Source: an uncultured Eubacteriales bacterium (GTDB lineage Bacteria; Bacillota; Clostridia; Lachnospirales; Lachnospiraceae). From it: a stretch of 64,000 bases of DNA. The DNA lies in assembly GCA_900314565.1 (NCBI GenBank), contig OMVU01000004.1, positions 18,404 through 82,403 on the forward strand. The letters are read 5' to 3'. The notes beneath the pieces are model-generated. The model was not told the DNA's origin. It was given only the letters and a program-made list of their open reading frames with translations, and did no database searches. The stretch's first letter is position 1, and each line of letters starts with the position of its first letter. This document shows positions 45,252 through 55,312 of the stretch, in pieces. A program made the position numbers and the translations under genes.

Positions 45252-45510
45252 GAACTGCGGCTTGCTCCGCAGGCCTTTTATCGGAAGATGCTTCGCAACT
45301 TCCGATAATATATATTATAGGAACTGCTGGCGCGGTTCCTATAATCGAACTACGGCTTGCTCCGCAAGCCTTTTATCGGAAGATGCTGCGCAACTTCCGA
45401 TAATATATATTATAGGAACTGCTGCGCGGTTCCTATAATCGAACTACGGCTTGCTCCGCAAGCCTTTTATCGGAAGATGCTGCGCAACTTCCGATAATAT
45501 ATATTATAAT
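45252..45510. repeat. Tandem array of ~94 bp units, each with three hairpins
   Basis: Units at 45252-45346 (95 bp), 45347-45440 (94 bp) and a truncated third at 45441-45510. Each has the palindromes CTTGCTCCGCAAG, TATCGGAAG/CTTCCGATA and ATAGGAAC/GTTCCTAT, and an AT-rich stretch. The array fills the 500 bp gap between metK and the kinase gene. Isolated relatives of the TATCGGAAG hairpin occur at 63004. Confidence 0.85.
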
Positions 45511-45689
45511 TATACCGGCCTGCAAAGCAAGCCGGTACAAATATAAAAACTTACATATCTAAATTATAGAATACAGCTGCTGATATTGCCCCGTGCAGCT
45601 CCCCGTATATCATGATCTTCGATCACGGGCGAATTGCCCGAGGCACTCTGTGCGTCTCCTGTCTCACTGCTCTGCGTTCCGACGGAGTC

Positions 45690-46883
45690 TCAGCCCAGAT
45701 ACGCCCTCAGCGTCTCCGCCTTATCCGTCTTCTCCCACGGAAGGTCGACGTCCGTTCTGCCGAAATGTCCGTATGCAGCCGTCTGTCTGTAGATCGGACG
45801 GCGAAGATCCAGCATCTTAATGATTCCCGCCGGACGAAGATCGAAATTCTCCCGGATGATCTCGGAAATCTTCGCGTTGGAAAGTTTTCCTGTTCCTCTC
45901 GTATCGACCGTGATCGACATCGGCTGTGCCACGCCGATCGCGTAGGAGAGTTCGATCTGCACTTCATCCGCAAGACCGGCCGCAACGATATTCTTCGCGA
46001 TGTAGCGGGCTGCGTACGCTGCCGAGCGGTCTACCTTGGTCGGATCCTTTCCGGAGAATGCTCCGCCGCCGTGGCTTGCATATCCGCCGTATGTATCTAC
46101 GATGATCTTACGGCCGGTAAGACCTGAATCTCCCTGCGGTCCGCCGATGACAAAACGGCCTGTCGGATTGATATAAATCTTCGTATTCCCGTCGATCATG
46201 CCTTCCGGAACGACCGCATCGATGACGTACTTTCTGACGTCCGCATGGATCTGCTCCTGCGTGACGTCCGGCTCATGCTGCGTGGAGACAACGATCGCTT
46301 CCAGTCTCGCCGGCTTCCCGTCCTCGTCGTACTCTACGGAGACCTGTGTCTTTCCGTCCGGACGAAGATATTTGAGCGTTCCGTCCTTGCGGACCTTTGT
46401 CAGCTGAAGGGCAAGCTTCTGTGCGAGGGAGATCGGATACGGCATAAGTTCCGGAGTCTGATTCGATGCGTAGCCGAACATCATTCCCTGGTCACCGGCG
46501 CCGATGGCTTCGATCTGCTCTTCGGTCATTTCATTTTCCTTCGCCTCATAGGCCTTGTCTACGCCCATCGCGATATCCGCAGACTGCTTGTCCATCGCAA
46601 CGACGACCGCACAGGTGTCCGCGTCAAATCCCATTTTGGCGTCTGTGTAGCCGATTTCACGGATCGCATCCCGGGCGATCTTCTGGAAATCGATATTCGC
46701 TTTTGATGTGATCTCCCCCATGATGAGGACAAGACCGGTCGTCGCAGCCGTCTCGCAGGCCACGCGGCTCATCGGATCCTGCGCGAGGCAGGCATCGAGG
46801 ACGGAATCGGAAATCGCGTCGCATACTTTATCCGGATGCCCCTCTGTCACTGATTCTGATGTAAAATACCTTCTTTCTGCCAT
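45690..46883 (-). CDS. metK: S-adenosylmethionine synthetase
   Basis: Makes SAM from methionine and ATP. 397 residues; [16 protein letters not shown] at the start, [31 protein letters not shown]. Regulated by the SAM-I riboswitch upstream, consistent with product feedback. Confidence 0.97.
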   Translation of the reverse strand: MAERRYFTSESVTEGHPDKVCDAISDSVLDACLAQDPMSRVACETAATTGLVLIMGEITSKANIDFQKIARDAIREIGYTDAKMGFDADTCAVVVAMDKQSADIAMGVDKAYEAKENEMTEEQIEAIGAGDQGMMFGYASNQTPELMPYPISLAQKLALQLTKVRKDGTLKYLRPDGKTQVSVEYDEDGKPARLEAIVVSTQHEPDVTQEQIHADVRKYVIDAVVPEGMIDGNTKIYINPTGRFVIGGPQGDSGLTGRKIIVDTYGGYASHGGGAFSGKDPTKVDRSAAYAARYIAKNIVAAGLADEVQIELSYAIGVAQPMSITVDTRGTGKLSNAKISEIIRENFDLRPAGIIKMLDLRRPIYRQTAAYGHFGRTDVDLPWEKTDKAETLRAYLG

Positions 46884-46940
46884 ATGTTTTCCTTTCAGCC
46901 GCGAATGCGGCAGTGCTGCTTACCTGCTTTTAATTCTGCT

Positions 46941-46976
46941 GAAAAATAAAGAACGGGTCCGCAGGAACGGACCCGT
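46941..46976 (-). terminator. Terminator stem of the SAM riboswitch
   Basis: Perfect 9 bp stem ACGGGTCCG/CGGACCCGT, 6-base loop, followed on the minus strand by TTCTTTATTTTT, ~60 bp before metK. Confidence 0.85.
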
Positions 46977-47092
46977 AGTTGTCACACATTCCCTTATTGT
47001 TCGATTGCTCGCTCGAGGATGGCACCTTCCTTCATGAGGAGGTTGTCACGGCTTCGCAGATCCTCTGTATCTCCACCGTTCTTAATAAAGGT
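46977..47092 (-). promoter_or_regulatory. SAM-I (S-box) riboswitch
   Basis: On the minus strand the aptamer runs AAGAACGGTGGAG ... GATCTGCGAAGCC ... CAACCTC ... AAGGTGCCATCCTC ... CAATAAGGGA, matching the S-box order of conserved blocks (GA-rich P1 entry, GAARCC, CAACC, GGTGC, and AATAAG). Followed by a terminator and metK, as expected for an OFF switch. Confidence 0.9.
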
Positions 47093-47169
47093 AAGCAAAT
47101 ATTGATTCAGTTGTTGCCCTATACACTACCATCAGCCGGATGATTATGCAAGCAGCTTTTTTATTTTTT

Positions 47170-47251
47170 ATCTCAGTATGGGAAAACCCCGATTCTGCAA
47201 GCGGCGGGTAAAACAATATCCTGCTCGTCTCAACAGCAGATTTCAATCCCC
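47170..47251 (-). repeat. Conserved ~80 nt element, copy 2 (3' of hslO)
   Basis: Same order of blocks as 32405-32485; begins on the minus strand ~40 bp after the hslO stop and lies ahead of the metK riboswitch. Confidence 0.7.
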
Positions 47252-47291
47252 ACTGCGCTAAACGTCGCCGGCGGCAGCAGAGCATCCGTCT

Positions 47292-48170
47292 TCAGCTGCC
47301 GCACCTTTTGAGAATTTCGCACATCTCATCCACCGTGAACACATAATCCGTGTTGCAGAAGGCGCAGTTGAGCTTCTCCTCTTTCCCGTCCGCTATGATT
47401 GCAGCCAGCTCCTTCCGCCCGAGCGCGATCAAGGCTTTCGTGACCCGCTCCCTGCTGCAGTTGCATTCGAACTTTGCGGGAATCGTATCCAGAAAATGAA
47501 GATCCATATCGCCCAGTATCTTCTGAAGGATCGTTTCCGGTGTCTCACCGTTCCTCAGAAGATCCGTGACCGACGGCATCCCCGTGACCTTCTTCTCAAG
47601 CGCAGCGATCACGTCGTCAGGGCAGTCCGGCATGAGCTGGATGATATATCCTCCGCTCTCCCGGACCGTATTGTCCTTATTCATGAGGACGCCGAGCGCA
47701 ACGACAGACGGGACCTGTTCGCTGAGCGCATAATAATACGCGATATCCTGTGCGATCTCTCCCGTCTGAATATCGACCTGTCCGGAATACGGCTCCTTCA
47801 GGCCAAGATCCTTCAGAATAAGAAGATATCCCTTCCCGACAGCGCCTCCTACATCAAAATGTCCGAATTCATTCGGCGGCAGCACCACCGAGGGATTCGC
47901 CACATATCCCTTGACGGTTCCATTCGGCCCGGCTGTCACCGTGATGCCTCCGATCGGTCCGTCTCCCTTGAACTGGATAGTGAGGAGATCCTTCTCCCCC
48001 TTCAGCATAACGCCCATCATGAGCCCCGCTGCCATCGTGCGCCCGAGCGCAGCAGAACAGACCGGACTCAGCCCGTGAATTTTCCTCGCGTGTTCCGTCA
48101 CACCCCTTGTTGTACATGCAAATGCCCGGACGAACTGGTTCGCCGCAGTTGCCCTTACTATATAATCCAT
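47292..48170 (-). CDS. hslO: Hsp33 redox-regulated chaperone
   Basis: A ~292-residue holdase activated by oxidative unfolding. C-terminal zinc-binding cysteines CNCS ... CAFC (~236-268) are intact. Start at 48170 follows GGAGGA; upstream in-frame sequence is repeat-like. Confidence 0.95.
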   Translation of the reverse strand: MDYIVRATAANQFVRAFACTTRGVTEHARKIHGLSPVCSAALGRTMAAGLMMGVMLKGEKDLLTIQFKGDGPIGGITVTAGPNGTVKGYVANPSVVLPPNEFGHFDVGGAVGKGYLLILKDLGLKEPYSGQVDIQTGEIAQDIAYYYALSEQVPSVVALGVLMNKDNTVRESGGYIIQLMPDCPDDVIAALEKKVTGMPSVTDLLRNGETPETILQKILGDMDLHFLDTIPAKFECNCSRERVTKALIALGRKELAAIIADGKEEKLNCAFCNTDYVFTVDEMCEILKRCGS

Positions 48171-48205
48171 AAAAATCCTCCACGCAGCAGGCCGCTGCAC
48201 TGTAT

Positions 48206-48240
48206 ACTCTATGACGCAGAATTCCGGTGATTCAGGTGGT
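48206..48240 (+). repeat. Dispersed repeat family 3, partial copy
   Basis: Contains ATGACGCAGAATTC followed by GGTGATTCAGG; lacks the right end of the full copies. Confidence 0.5.
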
Positions 48241-48259
48241 AAAATGACTGCTCCGTCCC

Positions 48260-49171
48260 TCAAAGCCCCGTCCCGTCAAACTCCGGGATAAAGCTTTCCT
48301 TCGCCGTCTCTCCCTCCTGCACGAACGCGTTCGTGATCCCGATCTGCAGCGCAAAGTCGACGACCTTATCGTACTCTCTCCGCGTGATCCGGCGTCCGAG
48401 CTCAGGATATCTCTCCCCGATGCCGGGCATCGGCGTGTACTGATTCATGATGCTGATATAGATATCATCCCCGTAGGTCTCGTGCAGATAACGCAGGATC
48501 TGCTTCGAGTCCTTCGTATGTCCGGGGAGGATCATATGCCGGACCACGGTCCCCTTCCGCAGCATTCCGCGGGCGTCGAATTCACATTTTCCGGAAATGG
48601 ATACCATCTCCCGGATCGCCTTCGAAGCTACGTCAAAGTAATCCGGCGCGAAGGAATACTTCGCGGAGAGCGCCGTGTCATAATACTTGAGATCCGGCAG
48701 AAAAATGTCCACGGTCCCCATGAGCATCCGCACCGTCTCCGGCCGCTCGTAGGAAGCCGTATTGTAGACGATCGGAATTTCGAGCCCCATACGCCTTGCA
48801 TTTTCCACAGCGGAAATGATCTGCGGCACATAGTGCGTCGGCGTCACCAGATTGATATTATTCGCCTTCTGCTCCTGCAGCTCAAGAAAAATCTGTGCTA
48901 GACGGGGAAGGCTGATTTCCTTCCCTGTTTTTCCGAGCGCGATCGACCGGTTCTGGCAGAACACGCAGCCCAGCGGACAGCCCGAAAAAAAGACGGCGCC
49001 GGACCCTTCTCTTCCTGAAATGCACGGTTCTTCCCACATATGAAGAGCAGACCGCGCAGCGAAGACTTTATCCGTCCCGCCGCACCGGCCTGCCTCTCCA
49101 TGTATACGGTCGGCTCCGCACGATCGCGCGCAGAGCCGGCAATTTTCCAAAATATTTATTACACTTTCCAT
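48260..49171 (-). CDS. Radical SAM protein (PflA-like, AmmeMemoRadiSam-type relative)
   Basis: A 303-residue iron-sulfur enzyme. N-terminal CRLCARSCG motif, then the radical SAM CxxxCxxC in GCPLGCVFCQN (~66-74). Related to pyruvate formate-lyase-activating enzyme and to the uncharacterised YgiQ/NENLRCRACARSC group; substrate unknown. ATG overlaps the murA stop by one base. An alternative TTG start lies one codon upstream. Confidence 0.82.
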   Translation of the reverse strand: MESVINILENCRLCARSCGADRIHGEAGRCGGTDKVFAARSALHMWEEPCISGREGSGAVFFSGCPLGCVFCQNRSIALGKTGKEISLPRLAQIFLELQEQKANNINLVTPTHYVPQIISAVENARRMGLEIPIVYNTASYERPETVRMLMGTVDIFLPDLKYYDTALSAKYSFAPDYFDVASKAIREMVSISGKCEFDARGMLRKGTVVRHMILPGHTKDSKQILRYLHETYGDDIYISIMNQYTPMPGIGERYPELGRRITRREYDKVVDFALQIGITNAFVQEGETAKESFIPEFDGTGL

Positions 49172-50463
49172 CAACCGATTCTCAGTTTGAATTTTTCGAT
49201 TTCCTTCTCCGATGAGACCATCTCGATCTCAGCGCCGAGAGAGCGGAGCTTTCCGTCAAAATCTTCATATCCGCGAAGGATATAGCCGATATCGTCGACG
49301 ACAGAGATCCCCTCCGCCTGCAGTGCAGCGATCACGAGCGCTGCGCCGGCACGGAGATCCGGGGAAGATATTCTGGCACCCGTAAAGCCCGGCACACCGT
49401 CTATGATCGCGGTATTGCCCTCGACCTTGACATTCGCGCCCATACGGGTCAGCTCATCCACATATTTGAACCGGTTCTCAAAAATGCTCTCCGTGACGAT
49501 GGACGTACCGCGGGAAAGCGCAAGAACGACCGCGATCTGCGGCTGCATATCCGTCGGATAGCCCGGATACGGCTGTGTCTTAATGTGCGTGCGGATAAGT
49601 CTCTTGGCCGCAACAACGCGGATCGAGTCATCGAACTCCTCCACCTCGCAGCCGATCTCAAGAAGCTTTGCGGAGACAGCCTCCATATGCTTGGGGATGA
49701 CATTCTTTACAACGATATCTCCCTTTGTGGCCGCTGCCGCCATCATGAATGTTCCCGCCTCGATCATATCCGGAACGATAGCGTATGTACATCCGTGGAA
49801 TCTGGGAACGCCGACGATACGGATCACGTCCGTACCTGCGCCCTTGATATTGGCGCCCATACTGTTCAGGAAATTGGCCACATCGACTACGTGCGGCTCC
49901 TTGGCTGCATTTTCAATCGTTGTACGGCCTACCGCACGGGACGCGGCCATCATGATATTGATGGTAGCGCCGACAGATACGACATCCATGAAAATGTGTG
50001 CACCTGTCATATGATGGCAGCTGGCCAGAATCGTCCCGTTCTTAATATCGACCTTTGCGCCGATCGCGCGGAAACCCTTCAAATGCTGGTCGATCGGTCT
50101 GCTTCCGATATTACATCCGCCGGGAAGCGGAACTTCCGCCTTGTTATACTTGCCCAGAAGCGCGCCGAGAAGATAATAGGACGCGCGGATCTTTCTTATA
50201 TATTCATACTCGACCGAACAGTCGCGTATGGTCGAACCGTTTATTTTTACCGTATGCCTGTCTATGCGCTCAACGTGCGCGCCGATCCCGGAAATAGACT
50301 CCAGGAGAACATTGACATCATTGACATCCGGAAGATTTTCAAGTGTTACGGTTTCATCGGTCATGATCGCGGCGGAGATGATCGGGAGCGCTGCATTCTT
50401 GGCCCCTGCGATCTCAACTTCTCCCACCAGTGGATTTCCGCCCTTAATCACATATTGTTCCAT
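49171..50463 (-). CDS. murA: UDP-N-acetylglucosamine 1-carboxyvinyltransferase
   Basis: First committed step of peptidoglycan synthesis. 430 residues; GGNPLVGEVEIAGAKNAALP at the start, catalytic Cys in GGCNIGSRPID (~115), RASYYLLGALLGK. The Cys (not Asp) implies fosfomycin sensitivity. Start at 50463 with GAGGCAGG upstream. Confidence 0.97.
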   Translation of the reverse strand: MEQYVIKGGNPLVGEVEIAGAKNAALPIISAAIMTDETVTLENLPDVNDVNVLLESISGIGAHVERIDRHTVKINGSTIRDCSVEYEYIRKIRASYYLLGALLGKYNKAEVPLPGGCNIGSRPIDQHLKGFRAIGAKVDIKNGTILASCHHMTGAHIFMDVVSVGATINIMMAASRAVGRTTIENAAKEPHVVDVANFLNSMGANIKGAGTDVIRIVGVPRFHGCTYAIVPDMIEAGTFMMAAAATKGDIVVKNVIPKHMEAVSAKLLEIGCEVEEFDDSIRVVAAKRLIRTHIKTQPYPGYPTDMQPQIAVVLALSRGTSIVTESIFENRFKYVDELTRMGANVKVEGNTAIIDGVPGFTGARISSPDLRAGAALVIAALQAEGISVVDDIGYILRGYEDFDGKLRSLGAEIEMVSSEKEIEKFKLRIG

Positions 50464-50604
50464 ATTAAACCTGCCTCTTCTTACGTGAATAATCCCGTAT
50501 CCGGGACTCACTGCCGTAATCTTAGCGTAAATTTAACACTTTGTAAATGTTTCTTAAACGATTCGGCAATAGTCCATCATTTCGGGCTTTTGTTTATCAG
50601 TAAA

Positions 50605-51099
50605 TTAAATAATTTCTTCAAGGACTTTCTGTAAAGTTTCCTCGAGAGACAGATTCTGTTCCGCAATTGTGACATCTGCGTACTTTTCATAGAGTCTGCA
50701 CCGAGCATCATACATGTCCAGGAGCGTCTGCCCTTCAAGGAGAACAACGCCTCTCCTGCGATATTCATTCGCAAGGCGCCGCTCCATCTCCTCAAAGGGA
50801 ATGCTCAGATAAATGATCTTACCGTTCTCCCGGTAATTATTCATCGCCGCTTCCCCCATGACCATCGACCCTCCGGTCGCGATCACGGTGCGGTCAACAT
50901 GTATGCCGCTGCCAATGTCGTCTTCGATCCTCAGAAAACCATCTGTACCTTTTTCTTCAATGATTTCCCGGAGAAGCTTACTTTCCTTATTCTGGATCAC
51001 CAGATCGGTGTCCAAAAAAGAAAATCCGAGATACTTGGCCAACAGCACGCCCAGCGTGCTCTTACCAGATCCCGGCATTCCAATCAGAACGTAATTCAT
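50605..51099 (-). CDS. aroK: Shikimate kinase
   Basis: Phosphorylates shikimate in aromatic amino acid synthesis. 164 residues; Walker A GMPGSGKST at the start, LDTDLVIQ, and GGSMVM; the RLANEYRRRG segment provides the shikimate-binding Arg residues. Upstream of murA in the same orientation. Confidence 0.92.
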   Translation of the reverse strand: MNYVLIGMPGSGKSTLGVLLAKYLGFSFLDTDLVIQNKESKLLREIIEEKGTDGFLRIEDDIGSGIHVDRTVIATGGSMVMGEAAMNNYRENGKIIYLSIPFEEMERRLANEYRRRGVVLLEGQTLLDMYDARCRLYEKYADVTIAEQNLSLEETLQKVLEEII

Positions 51100-51260
51100 A
51101 CCCGGTCCCCCTTAATTTTTCGCGCAGCAAGTACAGTGCGGGTATGCACATGCCCCTGCTCCTTATATTCCCCATGAAGAATGATCTAAAGCGTCCCTTT
51201 TCGCCTTCCGACATATGGCCCGGAACCTTACCGATCTGCTGCGCAGTCTCCCTTCCCTTC

Positions 51261-52091
51261 TTAAGATCCTGTGCTTTTTTTGCCTCTGCGGGTTTCTCCC
51301 CTCCCGCTCCGGCCTTTTCCGGCAGACCCGGATTCCGTACCCTTCAAGCCGGTACGACCACTTCTTCTAATAGTATTGTCTCCGTTTAAGGATGACTTGT
51401 CAACAACTCTTTTACGCTCTTTGCCATGAAATCCAGTCTTATTTTCAGAGTCCTTAGTACAATTTCCTGTTTTGCCGGAAACTTCTTTTTTATTCCCTTT
51501 TTTATCCGAATCTTCTCTTTTGTTTTTCTTTTTTCGCACGCTGTACCCGAAGGTCCCGAACGCTTTTCCGATCCCTCTGTATTCGCCGTGACAGTATACG
51601 ATCGGCTTCACATCCGAAAAATGAAAAGCCCCCTTCGCATCCACATACGACGCGTCCACATGGACGCCAACGACCTCGCCGATGAACAGCGTGTGCGATC
51701 CCAGCGCAAGCTTCTCCTTCACCCTGCACTCGATCGATACCGGCGATTCGCCGATCATCGGGCAGTCAATATGTGCTGCGGGGACCGGTGTCAGATGCGC
51801 GGTCTCGAATTTGTTCTCATTTTTCCCGCTTTTCACGCCGCAGTAATCCACCGCGTGCGTCATCTCCTCCGTCGTCACATTTACGACGAACACGTCTGTC
51901 TCCGAGATGAACGCATAAGTCTGCCTGGAGGGTCTCAGGGAAATGCCGATCATCGGCGGATTCGTGCAGACCGTCCCTGCCCAGGCCACGGTACAGACAT
52001 CGATCCTTCCGTCCCCGCTCCTTGAGCTCACAAGGACTGCGGGAAGCGGGTAGAGCATATTTCCCGGTTTCCATTCGACTTTATTCTTCAT
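51261..52091 (-). CDS. Flavin reductase-like FMN-binding protein with basic tail
   Basis: Residues ~1-190 are a flavin reductase-like split-barrel: YPLPAVLVSSRSGDGR, NPPMIGISLRPSRQTY and GYSVRKKK at its end. Residues ~190-276 are a Lys/Gly/Ser-rich low-complexity extension (KKGNKKEVSGKTG) absent from relatives of ~180 residues. Like PPK2 and ricT it carries a long charged tail. Substrate unknown. Confidence 0.8.
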   Translation of the reverse strand: MKNKVEWKPGNMLYPLPAVLVSSRSGDGRIDVCTVAWAGTVCTNPPMIGISLRPSRQTYAFISETDVFVVNVTTEEMTHAVDYCGVKSGKNENKFETAHLTPVPAAHIDCPMIGESPVSIECRVKEKLALGSHTLFIGEVVGVHVDASYVDAKGAFHFSDVKPIVYCHGEYRGIGKAFGTFGYSVRKKKNKREDSDKKGNKKEVSGKTGNCTKDSENKTGFHGKERKRVVDKSSLNGDNTIRRSGRTGLKGTESGSAGKGRSGRGETRRGKKSTGS

Positions 52092-52186
52092 GATTCCTCA
52101 AAATCCCATCCCTTAAGAGACTGTGCGCAGAGTCGGAGTTTTCGTGCGGTATCCTCTTTTCGGAATACAAAGCACATTCGCCTGAA

Positions 52187-52217
52187 AGAGGCCGGTCCTC
52201 TTATGGATTCCGGCCTC
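52187..52217 (-). terminator. Possible terminator of the pyrophosphatase gene
   Basis: 8 bp GAGGCCGG/CCGGCCTC stem with a 14-base loop; only three T follow on the minus strand. Confidence 0.45.
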
Positions 52218-52357
52218 CCTTGTGTCATTCGCATTTCGCTGTCGCTACATGCTCATGTCGCGCTGTCGCGCTATGTGCGTGTTTGCATTACTGCGCTCGT
52301 GCGTGCAAGCCCGCACCGCGCAGTATGCAGCATCCACGCACCGCTCGTAGGAACGCG

Positions 52358-54010
52358 TCAGTTTTGCAGCGCATTCATAAATGCCGGGATCAGCTGTTTC
52401 TTTCTTGAGACGACCTTCGGCAGATATGCGATGTCATTCTCATCGATTTCCGTCTTGTAGCTGTCCTGCAGAAGCGCCGGGGCATCCTTGCCGTAGCACA
52501 GAAGCCTCGTATCTTCCTCGATGATGTTCGTCAGCATAAAGAACACCATGCTCATGCCGCTCTTCATCGACTCGACCGCAAGCTGCGGGCGGAGCTTATC
52601 CGCGATTTCCATGAGTTCATCCGAATCCATGGAGCTGATCTGGCCGACACCGAATACCGTATCACCGAAAATGAACTTCTTGAAATCCTGATGCAGGATC
52701 TCATCCGGCGTCTTATTTCCAAGTGCGGATCCCGCACGGAACATCTGCTTCGCATAATCTCCGGGGTTCACGCCGGCGATCTTTGCAAGCGCGAGGCCGG
52801 CGACCTGGTCGCGCGGTGTGCAGGTCGGTGAACGGAACAGCAGTGTATCGGAAATAATCGCTGACATCATAAGTCCCGCAATTTCTTTCGGAATCTCTAT
52901 ATCGTTCTCACGGAACATGGAGTAAAGGATCGTACAGGTACAGCCGACCGGCTCACCGCGGAAATAAATCGGATTGATCGTCTCGACCGTACCGACTCTG
53001 TGGTGATCGACGATCTCAAGGATCTCCGCCTGATCCAGATTGTCCACCGCCTGGGAAACTTCCGTGTGGTCGACCAGGATGACATGTTTCTTCTTAGCGT
53101 TCAGAAGATTCTGGGAGCCGATCATACCGACATACTCGTCCTTATGGTTCAGGACCGGATAGGAGCGATGACGAAGCTTACCCATCGTCTCACGGATATC
53201 ATCAATGAAATCATCCAGGTGGAAGGAGATCAGTCCGTCCTTCTTCATGAGGAACTTGGCAGGAATCGCCTGATTGATCAGACGGGCAACTGTATATGTA
53301 TCGAACTTCGTGCAGATGACAACACAGTTCTTATGCTCTGCAGACATGCGGACGATATCAGAGACCTTTCCGCTCAGGCAGCACACGATTGCGCTGGCAC
53401 CCATCTCGATCGCTGTAAGCTGGGTATCCATGCGGTCGCCGAGGATGACCAGATCCTTTGGCTGCATATACCTGGAGAAGCTCTCCGGTGTGGCAGCTCC
53501 GACGATGACGCGGCCTTCCGTGAAAAGATCCTCCTCGTTTCCTACCACGACATGTCCGTTGATCGTCTCCGCAATATCATAATATTTCGTTTTTGCCTCG
53601 GACATGATTGTTTTGGTATACGAATCCATATAGTAATTCGTGATATCGGAAACTGTGATCATGCCTTCCAGCTGATTCATGCTGTCCATGATCGGAAGCG
53701 CCGAGATGCCGCTCTCCTTCATGTACTCCCAGGCTATACGAATCGTGACATCATCCGGAGCACCCTCGGTCTCATCGATGTTCATATCCTTGACCTGTGT
53801 TCCAACGTTCGGCATATACAGAGGAGAATCTATGCCAAAATATTTCAGAACGAACTCTGTCTCCTCATTGATCTGGCCTGCGCGTCTCGGCAGATAACGA
53901 TCGGTCTTCTCGATCTGATTCTTCAGGTACGCCAGTGAAATGGCTGAGCAAATTGAGTCTGTATCCGGGTTTTTGTGTCCAACTACAAATACAAAATCTT
54001 CGTTACCCAT
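52358..54010 (-). CDS. ppaC: Family II manganese-dependent inorganic pyrophosphatase with CBS and DRTGG insert
   Basis: Hydrolyses pyrophosphate. 550 residues: DHH catalytic core split by regulation. VGHKNPDTDS near residue 10 and DHHRVG (~330) bind metal; between them (~70-300) lie two CBS domains with a DRTGG domain (VGAATPESFSRYM region), which in such enzymes bind adenine nucleotides and control activity. Last segment SRKKQLIP is the DHHA2 signature. RBS AGGAGGG. Confidence 0.95.
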   Translation of the reverse strand: MGNEDFVFVVGHKNPDTDSICSAISLAYLKNQIEKTDRYLPRRAGQINEETEFVLKYFGIDSPLYMPNVGTQVKDMNIDETEGAPDDVTIRIAWEYMKESGISALPIMDSMNQLEGMITVSDITNYYMDSYTKTIMSEAKTKYYDIAETINGHVVVGNEEDLFTEGRVIVGAATPESFSRYMQPKDLVILGDRMDTQLTAIEMGASAIVCCLSGKVSDIVRMSAEHKNCVVICTKFDTYTVARLINQAIPAKFLMKKDGLISFHLDDFIDDIRETMGKLRHRSYPVLNHKDEYVGMIGSQNLLNAKKKHVILVDHTEVSQAVDNLDQAEILEIVDHHRVGTVETINPIYFRGEPVGCTCTILYSMFRENDIEIPKEIAGLMMSAIISDTLLFRSPTCTPRDQVAGLALAKIAGVNPGDYAKQMFRAGSALGNKTPDEILHQDFKKFIFGDTVFGVGQISSMDSDELMEIADKLRPQLAVESMKSGMSMVFFMLTNIIEEDTRLLCYGKDAPALLQDSYKTEIDENDIAYLPKVVSRKKQLIPAFMNALQN

Positions 54011-54088
54011 AATCCCTCCTGTTTTTTCCGGGCATGGCCCGCTCGTGTTCTATATCCTAAAGGAACTCTCTCCCATTAGTTACCTGTC

Positions 54089-54418
54089 TCAAATTCCTGC
54101 GATCAGCTGCTTTTTTCCGGGTCTCTTCATTTTTTTAATAAAAAATTCCCGGGACATCGCCTCCTCCTTCGTCTCATATGTTTCCATATAAACGAAATGC
54201 ACCGGCCGTCTGCTTTTTGTGTATTTAGCGCCTCTTCCCTCATTGTGCGCCTGCAGCCTGAGGACCGGATGATTCGTCCACCCGGTATAATAGCTCCCGT
54301 CCCGGCACTCCACAATGTAGACGCAGTTGGCCTCCTCCGGAATCTCTCGGAGCGATTCTCCTCTGTAGACTCCGACGGGACAGAATGCTTTCCCGTCCTC
54401 CTCCGAATTCTTCTCCAT
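54089..54418 (-). CDS. GIY-YIG nuclease superfamily protein (YhbQ/YazA-like)
   Basis: A 109-residue protein. The single GIY-YIG domain begins at NCVYIVECRDGSYYTGWT and includes RLQAHNEGRGAKYT and the Glu-bearing EAMSREFFIKKMK; this is the UPF0213 group. It has ~30 extra N-terminal residues compared with typical ~85-100 members. Function unknown in this group; in Bacillus its relative yazA lies in the holB-rsmI cluster, here it is elsewhere. Confidence 0.85.
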   Translation of the reverse strand: MEKNSEEDGKAFCPVGVYRGESLREIPEEANCVYIVECRDGSYYTGWTNHPVLRLQAHNEGRGAKYTKSRRPVHFVYMETYETKEEAMSREFFIKKMKRPGKKQLIAGI

Positions 54419-54451
54419 TTCTCCGCTGCTCTCTGATTCTCCAAAAAACGT

Positions 54452-54928
54452 TCAGAGAATCATCTCCATCTCCTTCTTCAGCATCACAAGCCCCTGCTTT
54501 TCATAAAAAGCCATTGCCGACGGATTGCATGCCCATACATTGAGCGTCAGATTGTAACAGCCGATCTCACGCGCATACCTTACGATAAAATCATAGAGTA
54601 TTTTCCCTGTGCCCATACGGCGGATCTTCTCATCCACACACAGATCGTCGATATAGAGCGTCTTCATCGGCACCCTGTTCGAAGTCTCCTGCACATCCGT
54701 TATGATACAGAAACCGTATCCGCAGACAAAATCCTCCTCGTTCACGGCCACGAAGACCGGCCTCGTGTCGTCCTCCAGAAGGATCCTCAGCTGTCCGTCG
54801 GTGTACTTGACGCCTCCGGACTTGAAAATATCCGGGCGCCCGTCGGCGTGGACCTGATTGACCTGCACGAGAAGTGCCTGAATTCTCGGAATATCTTTCT
54901 CAATTGCCCGTCTCACATGCAATGTCAT
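54452..54928 (-). CDS. GNAT-family N-acetyltransferase
   Basis: A 158-residue acetyltransferase: LHVRRAIEKDIPRIQALL at the start, LYIDDLCVDEKIRRMGTG (acetyl-CoA-binding R-x2-G-x-G region) and AMAFYEKQGLVMLKKEM. Resembles RimI-like or aminoglycoside-like GNATs; substrate unknown. RBS GGGAGG. Confidence 0.85.
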   Translation of the reverse strand: MTLHVRRAIEKDIPRIQALLVQVNQVHADGRPDIFKSGGVKYTDGQLRILLEDDTRPVFVAVNEEDFVCGYGFCIITDVQETSNRVPMKTLYIDDLCVDEKIRRMGTGKILYDFIVRYAREIGCYNLTLNVWACNPSAMAFYEKQGLVMLKKEMEMIL

Positions 54929-55147
54929 AGAACCTCCCGGCGCAGAAATCTTTAATAATTCTGCACAAAACTTAACCTATATTATAAATCAAATACGTCT
55001 TTATTACTATATCGGATTCCGGCGGCTCCTCATTTTTTTCATTCCCTGCTCATGAAAATGAATGAATGACTCCGTCTGTTAGGTATTTTATTTAAAAAGG
55101 TCAAGTGTAATGTCTCTGTAAAATTTACCAAAAATTACAACAGAAAT

Positions 55148-55176
55148 TTGACAAATCAATCAATAAGTCTTATAAT
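55148..55176 (+). promoter_or_regulatory. Consensus sigma-A promoter of the DUF6465 gene
   Basis: TTGACA at 55148 and TATAAT at 55171, both perfect, 17-base spacing. The resulting leader is about 130 nt, containing a small CCGTC/GACGG hairpin. Confidence 0.85.
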
Positions 55177-55312
55177 CCACACCGTCAGAAAAAAAGACGG
55201 CATCGGGCTGTATTAAAAAGTCGGTTCACCACTGCAAAAAGCGTAAAAGTCCGACAAGAAAAGCCCGTATCAACGAAACAGATACCTTTCATTTTTGAGG
55301 AGGATAATTATT

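Noticed and set aside
45252-45510. CRISPR array
   Set aside because: Direct repeats are adjacent, ~94 bp and without unique spacers; no cas gene is in the window.
47082-47285. Small open frame upstream of metK
   Set aside because: It covers the riboswitch leader and the repeat element, with no RBS and no family resemblance.
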